Assembly: GCA_003222755.1 (NCBI GenBank)
Contig: QHXA01000132.1
Span: 416-16,066 of the forward strand
Source: Acidobacteriota bacterium
GTDB taxonomy: Bacteria; Acidobacteriota; Terriglobia; 20CM-2-55-15
DNA: 15,651 nucleotides
Direction: 5' to 3'
Below the pieces are notes generated by a model, which saw nothing but the letters and a program-made list of their open reading frames with translations, ran no database searches and was not told where the DNA came from. Of the stretch, positions 14,466 through 15,651 are shown piece by piece (the first letter of the stretch is position 1; each line of letters starts with the position of its first letter). The translations under genes and the position numbers were made by a program.

Positions 14466-15651
14466 ATGCGTTTGAGCGCGAAATTGACAGCGATGCTCCT
14501 TCTTCTCTCGAGCGTTGTCATTTCCACATCTGCCGCGGAAACCCCGCGCGCAAAACCGGACGACGTTGGCATCTCGTCGCAGCGGCTGCAGCGAATTCAT
14601 GATTTGATGCAGCGGCACATTGATGCTGGAGATTTTTCCGGCGCTGTGACGCTCGTTGCGCGAAACGGCCGGATTGCGCACCTGGAAGCGCAAGGCTTCA
14701 TGGATCTAGAGACGAAGAAAGCAATGGCGAGCGACGCGATGTTTCGCATCATGTCCATGACGAAGCCAGTCGTCGGTGTCGCCGTCTTGATGCTGGTTGA
14801 AGACGGCAAGGTCAAGCTGAATGATCCAGTTTCGAAATTCATTCCCGAATTCAAGGATCTCAAAGTCGGTGTCCTCCAAGGCACCCAACCGCCGCCTGCT
14901 CCTGCTGGACAACGCGGCGCTCCGCCGCGCTTCTACACGGTTCCGGCAGAACGCGAAATCACCATCAAGGATCTGCTTACGCACACTTCGGGTCTCGTCA
15001 GCGGCCCGATCAGTAATAGCGAAAATGCAAAGGTGGCATTGAAAGGAAAAGAATCGAATGCGGACTACATTCCGCGCCTCGGTCAAGTGCCATTGGAATT
15101 TCAACCCGGCACGCGCTGGGCGTACAGCGCTCAAGCGGGCTTCGACACGCTGGTGCTCGTAGTAGAAGGAGCTTCAGGAATGAAATTCGATCAGTTTGCG
15201 GCGCAGAGGATCTTTGGCCCTCTAGGCATGAAGGACACGTTCTTCTATCCGCCGGATTCCTACAACTCGCGCATCGCAACGCTGTATTCAAAAACCGCTA
15301 ACGGCCTTGTGAAACAGAACAACCCGAATTTCATGAATGGCGCCTTCTTTTCAGGCGGCGGCGGGCTCTTCACCACTGCTGAAGACTATTTGCAGTTTGG
15401 ACAGATGCTGCTCAACGGCGGCCAGCTCAATGGAAAAAGACTGCTGAGCCCGAGAACGGTCGAGTTGATGCGCTCGGCGTTCATCCCAGACACACTGCCC
15501 GGCCGCGCTCGCGGCGAGAGTTTCGGATTGAGTGTGCGTGTGGTGACGGACCCGATCCAGCGAGGAACCGCGCTCTCCGCCGGCAGCTTCGGATGGAGCG
15601 GCGCTTACGGCACGCACTTCTGGGTGGATCCGAAGGAGAAAGTTGTCGCTA
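14466..15651 (+). CDS. Exported serine hydrolase of the beta-lactamase (class C-like) family, partial
   Basis: 395 codons are in the window; the gene continues past the right edge. A signal peptide (MRLSAKLTAMLLLLSSVVIS, then TSAAE) leads into a penicillin-binding/beta-lactamase-fold domain. The nucleophile motif is SMTK (Ser97, Lys100) in FRIMSMTKPVVGVAVLML. The second motif is YSA (Tyr220) in WAYSAQAGFD, where classical enzymes have Y-x-N. HTSGL (173-177) and GGGGLFTTAEDYLQF are typical of the family. GWSGAYGTHFWVDP near the end takes the place of the KTG box. These differences fit the esterase/peptidase branch (EstB-like or D-aminopeptidase-like) better than a true beta-lactamase. Substrate cannot be stated. 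A good AAGGAG (14454-14459) precedes the ATG. It is probably co-transcribed with the M48 gene. An insert with Pro/Gly/Gln richness (141-155) is likely a surface loop. Confidence 0.9.
   Translation, partial: MRLSAKLTAMLLLLSSVVISTSAAETPRAKPDDVGISSQRLQRIHDLMQRHIDAGDFSGAVTLVARNGRIAHLEAQGFMDLETKKAMASDAMFRIMSMTKPVVGVAVLMLVEDGKVKLNDPVSKFIPEFKDLKVGVLQGTQPPPAPAGQRGAPPRFYTVPAEREITIKDLLTHTSGLVSGPISNSENAKVALKGKESNADYIPRLGQVPLEFQPGTRWAYSAQAGFDTLVLVVEGASGMKFDQFAAQRIFGPLGMKDTFFYPPDSYNSRIATLYSKTANGLVKQNNPNFMNGAFFSGGGGLFTTAEDYLQFGQMLLNGGQLNGKRLLSPRTVELMRSAFIPDTLPGRARGESFGLSVRVVTDPIQRGTALSAGSFGWSGAYGTHFWVDPKEKVVA

Noticed and set aside
14466..15651. Antibiotic-resistance beta-lactamase
   Set aside because: SMTK is present, but the Y-x-N motif is YSA and the KTG box is replaced by a WSG-type motif, as in esterase or peptidase relatives. 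Resistance cannot be claimed.

Overview
The window looks like a chromosomal segment of an uncultured Acidobacteriota bacterium. The support is phylogenetic style, not a marker gene. There is an Oar-like TonB-dependent receptor with an N-terminal carboxypeptidase-regulatory domain (3930-6890), and an exported protein ending in an LPxTA-type sorting tail (12016-12903) of a kind I associate with this phylum. Housekeeping genes are interleaved with export genes, and GC content looks moderately high. There is no rRNA, tRNA, CRISPR array, transposase or phage gene. No gene-free stretch exceeds 300 bases; the largest is the 242-base gap at 11774-12015.

Layout. Positions 1-2794 (minus strand) hold a tight cluster: a YncE-like beta-propeller protein, a TolC-type outer-membrane efflux protein and the start of an RND-type periplasmic adaptor lipoprotein that runs off the window. 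This is two-thirds of a tripartite efflux system. Positions 2956-9670 (minus strand) are a second chain of touching or overlapping genes: a class I aminotransferase broken by a frameshifting deletion, serA (the first enzyme of serine synthesis), the large outer-membrane receptor, and an unknown exported protein with a helix-turn-helix-like stretch. A small Rieske ferredoxin gene (plus, 9747-10055) lies divergent from the aminotransferase. It converges on ilvD (minus, 10097-11773, branched-chain amino-acid synthesis) over a perfect 16-bp hairpin. From 12016 to the end everything is on the plus strand: the LPxTA-tailed surface protein, an exported M48 zinc metallopeptidase, and the start of an exported beta-lactamase-fold serine hydrolase.

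The most distinctive signal is in the gaps. Most intercistronic spaces carry a palindrome, and these fall into several sequence families. A 17-nt hairpin is present twice, each time just after a stop codon. A TGTAGGGGCGGTC-type hairpin is present twice. Two larger elements (10056-10098 and 12914-13033) have hairpin arms built of 7-nt tandem units. Together with the broken aminotransferase and the LPxTA tail, which has no sortase in view, these are the parts worth following up. I did not find a recognisable new defence or biosynthetic system.
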